The position numbers and the translations under genes are program-made. The notes under the pieces were generated by a model that saw only the letters and a list, made by a program, of their open reading frames with translations, searched no databases and had not been told where the DNA came from. From assembly GCF_006088715.1 (NCBI RefSeq), contig NZ_CP030771.1, forward strand, positions 5,218,001 to 5,282,000: a DNA stretch of 64,000 nucleotides. The letters are read 5' to 3'. Position 1 is the first letter of the stretch; every line of letters starts with the position of its first letter. Positions 30,050 through 38,190 of the stretch are shown here, one piece after another. Source of the DNA: Streptomyces sp. YIM 121038 (GTDB lineage: Bacteria; Actinomycetota; Actinomycetes; Streptomycetales; Streptomycetaceae).

Positions 30050-31289
30050 GCCGAGGGAAGCGGAGCTGCGCGCGCGGGCCGCCGTCCTCGACGCCGCGGA
30101 CCGGCTCGCCGCCAAGCGCAAGGAGTTCGTCCTCGACGACGGCGTGTACCTGGACGGGAACTCCCTGGGCGCGCTGCCCGCGCACGTGGCGGGCCGGGTC
30201 GCCGACGTCGTCACGCGCGAGTGGGGCAGCCTGCGCATCCGCTCCTGGGACGAGAGCGGCTGGTGGACCGCGCCCGAGCGGGTCGGGGAGCGGATCGCCC
30301 CGCTCGTCGGCGCGGCCCCGGGCCAGGTGGTCGTCTCCGACTCGACGAGCGTGAACGTCTTCAAGGCGGTCGTCGCCGCCGTGCGCCTGGCCCAGGCCGA
30401 CGATGCCGCGCGCGACGAGGTCGTCGTCGACGCCACCACCTTCCCGACGGACGGGTACGTCGCCGAGTCCGCGGCCCGCCTCACCGGCTGCCGCGTGGTC
30501 CCGGCCGCCCCGGCCGACGTGCCCGGCCTGCTCGGCCCGCGCACGGCCGCGGTGCTGCTCAACCACGCCGACTACCAGTCGGGCCGCCTGCACGACCTGC
30601 CGGGGCTCACGGCGGCCGTGCACGCGGCGGGCGCCCGCGTGGTGTGGGACCTGTGCCACACGGCGGGCGCGCTGCCCGTCGCCCTGGACGAGCACGGCGT
30701 GGACCTCGCGGTCGGCTGCACGTACAAGTACCTGAACGGCGGCCCGGGTTCGCCCGCGTACCTCTACGTACGCCGTGACCTCCAGGACCGCTTCGACTCG
30801 CCGCTGCCCGGCTGGAACTCGCACGCCGACCCCTTCGGCATGCGGCCCGACTACGAACCCGCCGCGGGTGCGGTGCGCGGCCGCGTCGGCACGCCGGACA
30901 TCCTGTCGCTGCTCGCCCTGGAGGCGGCCCTCGACGTCTGGGACGGCGTCTCGCTCGACGACGTACGGGCCAAGTCCCTGGCGCTCACGGACTTCTTCCT
31001 GGAGTGCGTCGGGGCGTACGTGCCCCGGGGGCGGGCCGAGTCCATCACCCCGGCCGCGCACGCGGAGCGCGGCAGCCAGATCGCGCTGCGCTGCCCGGAC
31101 GCGCGGGAGGTCATGCCGAAGCTCGTCGCGGCGGGCGTGGTCGGCGACTTCCGCGCGCCGGACGTGCTGCGCTTCGGCTTCACCCCGCTGTACGTGTCGT
31201 TCGCGGACGCGGAGCGGGCCGCGCGGGTCCTCGGCGGCATCCTCGGAGGCGACGGGGTACCGGGACCCGGGAGCGGCCGGGACACCTGA
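30042..31289 (+). CDS. kynU: Kynureninase
   Basis: The 415-residue PLP enzyme cleaves kynurenine to anthranilate and alanine. It starts with the family motif YLDGNSLGALP, has SDSTSVNVFKAVVAA, VLLNHADYQSGRLHDLPGLT, WDLCHTAGALPV and the PLP lysine in VGCTYKYLNGGPGSPAYLYV (~residue 228). Translation is coupled to kynA by an 8-bp overlap. With kynA and the downstream hydrolase it forms the upper kynurenine pathway, giving anthranilate for catabolism or secondary metabolism. Confidence 0.95.
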   Translation: MSEPREAELRARAAVLDAADRLAAKRKEFVLDDGVYLDGNSLGALPAHVAGRVADVVTREWGSLRIRSWDESGWWTAPERVGERIAPLVGAAPGQVVVSDSTSVNVFKAVVAAVRLAQADDAARDEVVVDATTFPTDGYVAESAARLTGCRVVPAAPADVPGLLGPRTAAVLLNHADYQSGRLHDLPGLTAAVHAAGARVVWDLCHTAGALPVALDEHGVDLAVGCTYKYLNGGPGSPAYLYVRRDLQDRFDSPLPGWNSHADPFGMRPDYEPAAGAVRGRVGTPDILSLLALEAALDVWDGVSLDDVRAKSLALTDFFLECVGAYVPRGRAESITPAAHAERGSQIALRCPDAREVMPKLVAAGVVGDFRAPDVLRFGFTPLYVSFADAERAARVLGGILGGDGVPGPGSGRDT

Positions 31290-31353
31290 TAACGTCCGGC
31301 CAATCTGGATCATGGCCCTCCGGGGTGCCTGGTCCCGACTGTCGTACGAACGC

Positions 31354-31391
31354 CCGCCGGGCGCCGGTCAGTTGTCACCGGCGCCCGGCGG
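31354..31391 (+). terminator. Hairpin between kynU and the hydrolase gene
   Basis: A perfect 15-bp stem (31354-31368 with 31377-31391) with an 8-nt loop starts 65 bp after kynU and ends 32 bp before the hydrolase ATG. It could end the kynAU message or reduce readthrough into the third gene. Confidence 0.7.
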
Positions 31392-31423
31392 TTCCGCACT
31401 CCGCCGAGCCGGGAGGCCACCGC

Positions 31424-32329
31424 ATGCCGGACGACGCCGCCGTGGCGCGTGACGCCGCCGAGGAGCAGTCCGCCTTCGCGCACCCCGAGGTGCGGCCGGA
31501 CGCCACCGCCGCCTACGGTCCGCACCCGGACCAGATCGTGGACTTCTACGCGCCGCGCGGCGGCGGCGAGGGCCCGGCCCCGCTCGTCGTCGTCCTGCAC
31601 GGCGGGGCGTGGCGGGCCCCCTACGACCGCCTGCACATCACGCCGTTCGCGGACTTCCTGGCCCGGCGGGGCTTCGCCGTGGCCAACGTCGAGTACCGCA
31701 GGGGCGGCGCGGCCGGGCCGATCCCCGCGCAGGGCGGCGCCGCCGGGCCCGTGGCCGGGCGCTGGCCGGAGACCTTCGACGACGTGGCCGCCGCCCTGGA
31801 CGCGCTGCCCGCGCTCGCCCGCACGGCGCTGCCTGTCGCCGACCCGCGCCGGACCGTGGTGACCGGCCACTCGGCGGGCGGCCACCTCGCCCTGTGGGCC
31901 GCGGCCCGGCACGTCCTGCCGGAGGGCTCGCCGTGGCGCACGGCCCGGCCCGCGCCGCTGCGGGGCGTCGTCGCGCTCGCGCCCATCGCGGACTTCCGCG
32001 TGGCGGACGAGCTGGGCGTCTGCTCCGGCGCCGTGCGCCAGCTCCTGGACGCCGAGGACCCGGCGGCCGGGGTCCGCTTCGCCCAGCGCCTGGCCCACGC
32101 CGACCCCGCCGCGCTCCTGCCCACCGGCATCGCCACGACCGTCGTCCAGGGCCGCACCGACATCGTCGTTCCCCAGGCGGTCGCCGAGGCCTACGCCGAC
32201 GCCGCCGCGAAGGCGGGCGAGGTGGTCGGTCTGACGCTCCTGGAGGACGTCGGCCACTTCCCCCTGATCGACCCGGCGGCGGACGCGTGCGCGGTGGTCG
32301 CGGAGGAGATCGCCCAGCTCGCGTTCTGA
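31424..32329 (+). CDS. Alpha/beta hydrolase, probable kynurenine formamidase (arylformamidase)
   Basis: The 301-residue alpha/beta hydrolase has an HGGxW oxyanion motif in VVVLHGGAWRAPYD and a nucleophile elbow TGHSAGGHLALW. The acid and His are likely in VVQGRTDIVVPQ and DVGHFPLI. HGGxW with GxSxGG is typical of mammalian-type arylformamidases (AFMID), and the position directly after kynA-kynU fits N-formylkynurenine hydrolysis, the otherwise missing middle step. Function is inferred from motif plus context; a general esterase is the alternative. The ATG follows GGGAGG. Confidence 0.75.
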   Translation: MPDDAAVARDAAEEQSAFAHPEVRPDATAAYGPHPDQIVDFYAPRGGGEGPAPLVVVLHGGAWRAPYDRLHITPFADFLARRGFAVANVEYRRGGAAGPIPAQGGAAGPVAGRWPETFDDVAAALDALPALARTALPVADPRRTVVTGHSAGGHLALWAAARHVLPEGSPWRTARPAPLRGVVALAPIADFRVADELGVCSGAVRQLLDAEDPAAGVRFAQRLAHADPAALLPTGIATTVVQGRTDIVVPQAVAEAYADAAAKAGEVVGLTLLEDVGHFPLIDPAADACAVVAEEIAQLAF

Positions 32330-32446
32330 GCCTGGGGGCGAGGGGGCCGAGGGGAGCCGAGGGGGCCGTCCGGCCGCCGCGTAGTACTTGCGACGGACCC
32401 CCGGGAACCCGTCCCAGAGGGGACGTCCGGGGGGTCACGGCCCCCG

Positions 32447-32460
32447 TACCGTCTTAGACG
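32447..32460 (+). promoter_or_regulatory. -10 box of the two-component operon, leaderless
   Basis: TACCGT (32447-32452) lies 7 nt before the GTG start of the kinase gene. There is no ribosome site in front of the GTG, consistent with a leaderless mRNA. Confidence 0.45.
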
Positions 32461-33773
32461 TGACCGAGAAGACGCGCAGCCCAGAGTTCCACCTCGCGCA
32501 GAACGCCCTCCAGGGCCTGCGCGCCGACCTGTTCCAGGACGTGTTCGCGTACCGGCCGCTGCGGCCGCTGCGACGGGGTGCCGCGCGGCTGCCGGGGCGC
32601 GCGGCGCGGGCCGAGCAGTGGCTGCCGCACGGCGTGGTGACGGCGTTCGCGCTGCTGACCCTGTTCGTCGCGTACGCGGGCGGCTTCGGCGGCTGGGACA
32701 CGAACGGGGAGTTCGCCTGGGCGCTGACCGGGTTCCTGCCCGCCGGGGCGGTGCTGCTCACGCTGGTGCGGCCGGTGCTCGCCTGGTGGTGCTCGCTGGG
32801 GATGACCCCGCTGATGATGGTCCTGAGCGGCGGCGGCTGGGCCCCGTGGCCGCCCGGCTCGATCGTCGGGCACACGGTGGTGATGGCGGTGGTCGCGGCG
32901 CGGACCAGGCCGCGCACGGGGGCGTGGATGTGGGCCCTGACCGCCCTGTACTCGATGTTCGTCGACGCGACCGTCGCCTGGAACTCGGACTCCCTGGAGA
33001 TGCTGACGTTCAGCGGCGTCGTCATCGCCATCGTGACGCTGGTGTCGGCGAACCGGGACGCCCGCCGCGAGGTCGTCGCCGAGCGCACCGTGACCGCCGT
33101 CGAGCGGGACCGGCGCACGCTCCTGGAGGAGCGCACGAACATCGCCCGTGAGCTGCACGACGTCGTGGCCCACCACATGTCGGTCGTCGCCATCCAGGCG
33201 GAGGCGGCCCCGTACCGGGTGGAGAACCCGCCGCCGGAGCTGGCGCAGGCCTTCGCGACGATCCGCGAGAACGCGGTGGTCGCCCTGACCGAGCTGCGCC
33301 GCGTGCTCGGCGTCGTACGGGCGGAGGACTACGAGGCGCCCGACGCCCCGCAGCCGACGCTCGCCGATCTCGACCGGCTCATCGACAACGTCCGGGAGAC
33401 CGGTCTGACCGTGGAGAAGACCGTCACCGGAGGGGTGCGCGAGCTGCCGCAGGGCGTCGAGCTGTCCGCGTACCGGATCGTGCAGGAGGCGCTCAGCAAC
33501 AGCCTGCGGCACGCGCCGGGGTCGACGGCCCGGGTGGAGATCGGCTACGTGCTCGGCGGGCTCGGCCTGCGGATCGTGAACGGCCCCGCGACCGGTCTGG
33601 TGAAGCCCTCGCCGGGCGCCGGACACGGCATCACCGGTATGCGGGAGCGCGTCGGGATGCTGGACGGGGAGATGACGGCCGAGCCGACGGCCGACGGCGG
33701 ATATGAGGTCACGGTGTTCCTGCCCGTCCCGGTGGCGGCGGCGTCGGGCGCGGCCGAGGGGGCGGCCGCGTGA
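32460..33773 (+). CDS. NarL/DesK-type sensor histidine kinase
   Basis: The 437-residue kinase has an N-terminal region of about five membrane segments (GVVTAFALLTLFVAYAGGFG, VLLTLVRPVLAWWCSLGMTP), a HisKA_3 dimerisation box with phospho-acceptor His in RELHDVVAHHMSVVAIQ (~residue 232), and a compact HATPase domain (QEALSNSLRHAP, GHGITGMRERVGMLDGEM). The stop overlaps the next GTG by 4 bp, coupling it to the response regulator. The sensed signal is unknown, and short extracellular loops suggest membrane-state or intramembrane sensing. Confidence 0.92.
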   Translation: MTEKTRSPEFHLAQNALQGLRADLFQDVFAYRPLRPLRRGAARLPGRAARAEQWLPHGVVTAFALLTLFVAYAGGFGGWDTNGEFAWALTGFLPAGAVLLTLVRPVLAWWCSLGMTPLMMVLSGGGWAPWPPGSIVGHTVVMAVVAARTRPRTGAWMWALTALYSMFVDATVAWNSDSLEMLTFSGVVIAIVTLVSANRDARREVVAERTVTAVERDRRTLLEERTNIARELHDVVAHHMSVVAIQAEAAPYRVENPPPELAQAFATIRENAVVALTELRRVLGVVRAEDYEAPDAPQPTLADLDRLIDNVRETGLTVEKTVTGGVRELPQGVELSAYRIVQEALSNSLRHAPGSTARVEIGYVLGGLGLRIVNGPATGLVKPSPGAGHGITGMRERVGMLDGEMTAEPTADGGYEVTVFLPVPVAAASGAAEGAAA

Positions 33774-34453
33774 GCGCCGAGACCATCCGCGTGCTGATCG
33801 CGGACGACCAGATGATGGTCCGCGAGGGCTTCTCCGTGCTGCTCAACGCGATGCCCGGCATCGAGGTCGTCGGCGAGGCCGTCAACGGCCGCGAGGCCGT
33901 GCAGCGGGTGCGCGAACTCGCCCCCGACGTGGTGCTCATGGACATCCGCATGCCCGAGCTGAACGGCATCGACGCCACCCGCGAGATCGTCGCCGCCGAC
34001 TCCACCACCACCAGGGTCCTCGTCCTGACCACCTTCGACCTCGACGAGTACGTGTACCAGGCGCTGCGCGCGGGCGCGTCGGGCTTCCTCCTCAAGGACG
34101 CCTCGGCGCGGCAGCTCGCGGACGGCGTCCGCGTCGTCGCCGCCGGCGAGGCGCTGCTCGCGCCGAGCGTCACGCGCCGCCTCATCACGGAGTTCTCCCG
34201 GCTCGCGGACCGGCCGCAGCCCGCGGGGACCGCGCAGGCGCAGGCCCAGTACGGGGAGCTGACCGAGCGCGAGACGGAGGTGCTCGTGCTCATCGCGCAG
34301 GGGCTCTCCAACCTGGAGATCGCCGCCCGGCTCGTCGTCGCCGAGTCCACCATCAAGACCCACGTCAGCCGGATCCTGGTGAAGCTGGGCCTGCGGGACC
34401 GCACCCAGGCCGCGGTGTTCGCCTACGAGGCGAGGCTGGTCACACCCGGGTGA
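33770..34453 (+). CDS. NarL/LuxR-family response regulator
   Basis: The 227-residue regulator has a receiver domain with acidic pair IADDQMMVREG, phospho-acceptor Asp in VVLMDIRMPELNGIDATREI (~residue 59), Thr in VLVLTTFDLDEY and Lys in FLLKDAS. The C-terminal LuxR HTH is LTERETEVLVLIAQGLSNLE then AESTIKTHVSRILVKLGL. It is cotranscribed with the kinase. Targets are unknown; autoregulation is common in this class. Confidence 0.94.
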   Translation: MSAETIRVLIADDQMMVREGFSVLLNAMPGIEVVGEAVNGREAVQRVRELAPDVVLMDIRMPELNGIDATREIVAADSTTTRVLVLTTFDLDEYVYQALRAGASGFLLKDASARQLADGVRVVAAGEALLAPSVTRRLITEFSRLADRPQPAGTAQAQAQYGELTERETEVLVLIAQGLSNLEIAARLVVAESTIKTHVSRILVKLGLRDRTQAAVFAYEARLVTPG

Positions 34454-34580
34454 ACGGGGGCGCTCCGCGGGAAGTGCGATGCTGAATCTGCGGGTCCGCC
34501 GTGGCTGGTCGCGCCCACGCGGCGGAGCCGCAATCGGTATGGCCCCGCGCCCCTTCGGGGCGCTCCCTTAGCATCCGCAT

Positions 34581-35813
34581 ATGGCTGAACTGGCGGACGT
34601 CACCGGTGTCTTCGCGCCCTCGTCGGGTGCCTTCCTCGCCGACCCCTACCCCGCCTACGCGGAGCTGCGCGCGCGGGGACGGGTGCACTACTACGGGCCG
34701 AGCGACCAGTACCTGATCCCGCACCACGCGGACGTCGCCGCGCTGCTGCGCGACCGGCGGCTCGGCCGCACGTATCTGCACCGGTTCGGGCACGAGGAGT
34801 TCGGGCGCACGGCGCCCCCGGCCGCGCACGAGCCGTTCCACGTCCTCAACGACCACGGGATGCTCGACCTGGAGGCGCCCGCGCACACCCGCATCCGGCG
34901 CCTGGTCGCGAAGGCGTTCACGCCCCGGACGGTGGAGCGCCTGCGCCCGTACGTCGAGGACCTCGCGGACGGCCTGGTGCGCGGCCTCGTCGCGGACGGC
35001 GGCGGCGACCTGCTCGCGCGGGTCGCGGAGCCGCTGCCCGTCGCGGTGATCGCCGAGCTGCTCGGCATCCCGGAGGGCGACCGGGGGCCGCTGCGCCCCT
35101 GGTCGGCGGACATCTGCGGGATGTACGAGCTGAACCCGGGCGAGGCGGCCGCCGCCCGCGCGGTGCGCGCGTCCCTGGAGTTCTCCGCGTATCTGCGGGA
35201 GCTGATCGCCGAGCGGCGGGCGCGGCCCGGTGACGACCTGCTCACCGACCTCATCGCCGCCCACGAGGAGGGCGACCGGCTCAGCGAACAGGAGCTGGTC
35301 TCCACCTGCGTGCTGCTCCTGAACGCCGGGCACGAGGCGACCGTCAACGCCACCGTGAACGGCTGGTACGCGCTGTTCCGCCACCCCGGGCAGCTCGCCG
35401 CCCTGCGCGCGGAGCCGGAGCGGCTGCTCCCCACGGCCGTGGAGGAGCTGCTGCGCCACGACACCCCGCTCCAGCTCTTCGAGCGGTGGGTGCTCGACGA
35501 CATCGAGGTCGGCGGCACGGTGATCCCCCGGGGCAGCGAGGTGGCGCTCCTCTTCGGCTCGGCGAACCGGGACGCGGCCGCCTTCCGCGACCCCGACGCG
35601 CTCGACCTCGCCCGCCCCCGCGACGCCAACCCGCACATCTCCTTCAGCGCGGGCATCCACTACTGCATCGGGGCGCCCCTGGCGCGCGTCGAGCTCGCCG
35701 CGTCGCTGCGGGCCCTGCTGCGCCGTGCGCCGGGACTGCGCCTCGCCGCCGAGCCGCGGCGCACGCCGAACTTCGTGATCCGGGGCCTTCAGGAGCTGCT
35801 CGTGGAGGTCTAG
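34581..35813 (+). CDS. Cytochrome P450
   Basis: The 410-residue bacterial class I P450 has the I-helix oxygen-activation motif NAGHEATVN (~248-256; A-G-x-E-T variant reads AGHEAT), an EELLR K-helix ExxR, and the heme-thiolate loop FSAGIHYCIGAPLAR (~355-369). No ferredoxin or reductase gene is adjacent, so it needs partners encoded elsewhere. TAGCAT lies 6 nt before the ATG, indicating a leaderless mRNA. The gene overlaps the converging lipid-kinase-like gene by 4 bp. The substrate is unknown. Confidence 0.93.
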   Translation: MAELADVTGVFAPSSGAFLADPYPAYAELRARGRVHYYGPSDQYLIPHHADVAALLRDRRLGRTYLHRFGHEEFGRTAPPAAHEPFHVLNDHGMLDLEAPAHTRIRRLVAKAFTPRTVERLRPYVEDLADGLVRGLVADGGGDLLARVAEPLPVAVIAELLGIPEGDRGPLRPWSADICGMYELNPGEAAAARAVRASLEFSAYLRELIAERRARPGDDLLTDLIAAHEEGDRLSEQELVSTCVLLLNAGHEATVNATVNGWYALFRHPGQLAALRAEPERLLPTAVEELLRHDTPLQLFERWVLDDIEVGGTVIPRGSEVALLFGSANRDAAAFRDPDALDLARPRDANPHISFSAGIHYCIGAPLARVELAASLRALLRRAPGLRLAAEPRRTPNFVIRGLQELLVEV

Positions 35814-36661
35814 CGGGGCGGGTCCGCGGGCAGGGTGAGGCCCCAGGCCTGGGGGCGGGCGGTCCAGGTGCGGGTGCGGACGGGCCCGGCCGTCGTCCCG
35901 TCCGCGCGGTAGCGGAAGTCGGGGCCCGACACCGTCACGGAGCGGGCCCGCGCCCCCACAGGAGCCATCCCGGCCCCGACGGACGACGGCCGCACCTCCA
36001 CCCGGGCGAGGCCCCCGCCGCCCGGCACCACGGACACGCCCTCGACGGGCTGGTCGAGGTCGACGAGGGTCACCCCGTCGGCCTCCACCCGCAGCCGCGA
36101 GGGCCCGGCCCGGCCCGCCGCGGGCCGGGCGCCCAGGGTGCGGACGAGGGACTGGCAGGTCCGCAGCCAGGGGTGGCCGTGCCGCTCGGCGCCGGGCTCC
36201 CCGGCGAGGCCCGCGCCCAGGGACGGGATCCGCACGTCCCCGAGGACGACCTCGTCGCGGTCGTCGACGAGCAGGTCGAGCCGCCGGGGCACCCCGTCGA
36301 GCACGGTGCGCGCCGCGGCGACCGCCCCCGCGGGCACGCCGAGGGCGCGGGCGAGCCGCACCCCGGTGGCGCCGCCCGCGACGGGCACGACCGCCAGATC
36401 GGTCGCGCCGAGCGCCCGCTCCCGGTGCAGGACGGCGACGGCCCGCCGCAGGGCCGCGTCGTCGCCGACCACGACCGGCCGCCGCGTCCCCCGTCTGGCC
36501 AGGGCGCGGGCGAATTCCTCGGGGCCTTCGGGCAGACAGAGCTTGAGCTCCGCGCCCGCGCCAAGCACGTCCTTGGCGATGCGTACGGACTCGCCGTCCG
36601 TGCGCCGGGCGACCGGGTCGATGATCACGATGAGGTCATCGCGCTGGCCGCGAGCCGACAC
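35810..36661 (-). CDS. Diacylglycerol/sphingosine kinase-like protein with altered GGDGT motif
   Basis: The 283-residue protein resembles DAGK/YegS-family proteins: RDDLIVIIDPVARRTDGESV at the start, VVVGDDAALRRAVAVLHRER and VVPVAGGATGVRLARALGVP, then a beta-rich C-terminal domain. In active kinases the nucleotide motif is GGDGT; here it reads VGDDA, so activity is doubtful. The GTG at 36661 follows AAAGGG. It diverges from purA and converges with the P450. Confidence 0.75.
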   Translation of the reverse strand: MSARGQRDDLIVIIDPVARRTDGESVRIAKDVLGAGAELKLCLPEGPEEFARALARRGTRRPVVVGDDAALRRAVAVLHRERALGATDLAVVPVAGGATGVRLARALGVPAGAVAAARTVLDGVPRRLDLLVDDRDEVVLGDVRIPSLGAGLAGEPGAERHGHPWLRTCQSLVRTLGARPAAGRAGPSRLRVEADGVTLVDLDQPVEGVSVVPGGGGLARVEVRPSSVGAGMAPVGARARSVTVSGPDFRYRADGTTAGPVRTRTWTARPQAWGLTLPADPPR

Positions 36662-36703
36662 GTGCGCCCTTTCTTTAGTCCTCGGGTAGCATCTTTGTGC
36701 AAG

Positions 36704-36731
36704 AGCCCCTTGCGCTATTGCGCCAGGGGCT
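36704..36731 (+). promoter_or_regulatory. Hairpin in the purA leader
   Basis: AGCCCCTTGCGC (36704-36715) and GCGCCAGGGGCT (36720-36731) pair with one mismatch around a TATT loop, followed by TCGTCTATT. It lies 104 bp before the purA GTG and just after a possible -10 (TAGCAT, ~36687-36692). It could be an attenuator-like leader element, or a terminator for antisense or upstream transcripts. Confidence 0.5.
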
Positions 36732-36834
36732 TCGTCTATTCCGGGGCGACCAAGGCACACCCACACCGGTGGCGACGGCATCGAGCCGTGGCCCCTGACC
36801 TTGGACATGCCCCGCCCGGAAGGGGTGTACGCCT

Positions 36835-38118
36835 GTGCCCGCACTCGTGCTGCTCGGTGCTCAGTGGGGTGACGAAGGCAAGGGAAAGGCCACCGACCTG
36901 CTCGGTGGATCCGTGGACTATGTAGTGCGCTACCAGGGCGGCAACAACGCCGGCCACACGGTCGTCGTAGGCGACCAGAAGTACGCGCTGCACCTCCTCC
37001 CTTCCGGAATCCTCTCGCCGGACTGCGTACCGGTCATCGGTAACGGCGTCGTCGTCGACCCGTCGGTCCTGCTCTCCGAGCTGAGCGGTCTGAACGAGCG
37101 CGGCGTCGACACGTCGAAGCTGCTGATCAGCGGAAACGCGCACATCATCACGCCGTACAACGTGACGGTGGACAAGGTCGGCGAGCGCTTCCTCGGCAAG
37201 CGGAAGATCGGCACGACCGGCCGCGGCATCGGCCCGACCTACGCCGACAAGATCAACCGCACCGGCATCCGCGTCCAGGACCTCTACGACGAGTCGATCC
37301 TGAAGCAGAAGGTCGAAGCGGCCCTGGAGCAGAAGAACCAGCTGCTCACCAAGGTGTTCAACCGCCGCGCCATCGAGGCGGAGCAGATCGTCGAGCAGCT
37401 CCTGGAGCACGGCGAGAACATCAAGAGTTACGTGGCCGACACCACGCTGATCCTCAACAACGCGCTCGACGAGGACAAGGTCGTCCTGTTCGAGGGCGGC
37501 CAGGGCACGCTCCTGGACGTGGACCACGGCACGTACCCCTTCGTCACCTCGTCGAACCCGACCGCGGGCGGTGCCTGCACGGGCACCGGCGTCGGCCCGA
37601 CGAAGATCAGCCGCGTCATCGGCATCCTGAAGGCGTACACCACGCGCGTCGGCGCGGGCCCGTTCCCGACGGAGCTGTTCGACGCGGACGGCGAGGCGCT
37701 GCGCACCATCGGCGGCGAGCGCGGCGTCACCACGGGCCGGGACCGCCGCTGCGGCTGGTTCGACGCCCCGATCGCCCGCTACGCGACCCGGGTGAACGGC
37801 CTGACGGACTTCTTCCTCACCAAGCTCGACGTCCTCACCGGCTGGGAGCAGATCCCGGTCTGCGTCGCGTACGAGATCGACGGCAAGCGCGTCGAGGAGC
37901 TCCCGTACAACCAGACGGACTTCCACCACGCGAAGCCGATCTACGAGACGCTGCCGGGCTGGTCCGAGGACATCACCAAGGCCAAGACCTTCGCCGACCT
38001 GCCGAAGAACGCGCAGGCCTATGTGAAGGCCCTGGAGGAGATGTCCGGCGCCCCGATCTCCGCGATCGGCGTGGGCCCGGGCCGCGACGAGACGATCGAG
38101 ATCAACTCGTTCATCTAG
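36835..38118 (+). CDS. purA: Adenylosuccinate synthetase
   Basis: The 427-residue enzyme joins aspartate to IMP using GTP, the first step from IMP to AMP. All signatures are present: [20 protein letters not shown] with the GDEGKGK P-loop, [44 protein letters not shown] and [15 protein letters not shown]. The GTG start is the normal actinobacterial N-terminus. It has its own leader and a strong terminator. Confidence 0.98.
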   Translation: MPALVLLGAQWGDEGKGKATDLLGGSVDYVVRYQGGNNAGHTVVVGDQKYALHLLPSGILSPDCVPVIGNGVVVDPSVLLSELSGLNERGVDTSKLLISGNAHIITPYNVTVDKVGERFLGKRKIGTTGRGIGPTYADKINRTGIRVQDLYDESILKQKVEAALEQKNQLLTKVFNRRAIEAEQIVEQLLEHGENIKSYVADTTLILNNALDEDKVVLFEGGQGTLLDVDHGTYPFVTSSNPTAGGACTGTGVGPTKISRVIGILKAYTTRVGAGPFPTELFDADGEALRTIGGERGVTTGRDRRCGWFDAPIARYATRVNGLTDFFLTKLDVLTGWEQIPVCVAYEIDGKRVEELPYNQTDFHHAKPIYETLPGWSEDITKAKTFADLPKNAQAYVKALEEMSGAPISAIGVGPGRDETIEINSFI

Positions 38119-38150
38119 TCCGTCGCGTCCGTCGCGTCCGTCGCCTGTAC

Positions 38151-38182
38151 GAGCGCCCGGTGGCCCTGGCCACCGGGCGCTC
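38151..38182. terminator. Bidirectional terminator between purA and the WD40 gene
   Basis: GAGCGCCCGGTGGCC (38151-38165) and its exact complement (38168-38182) form a near-continuous hairpin between converging genes. Just before it, CGTCGCGTC units repeat three times (38121-38145). Confidence 0.85.
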
Positions 38183-38190
38183 GCGCGCGT

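Noticed and set aside
29156..32329. Ommochrome or actinomycin-type secondary-metabolite cluster around kynAU
   Set aside because: No peptide synthetase, polyketide synthase or tailoring genes flank the kynurenine genes.
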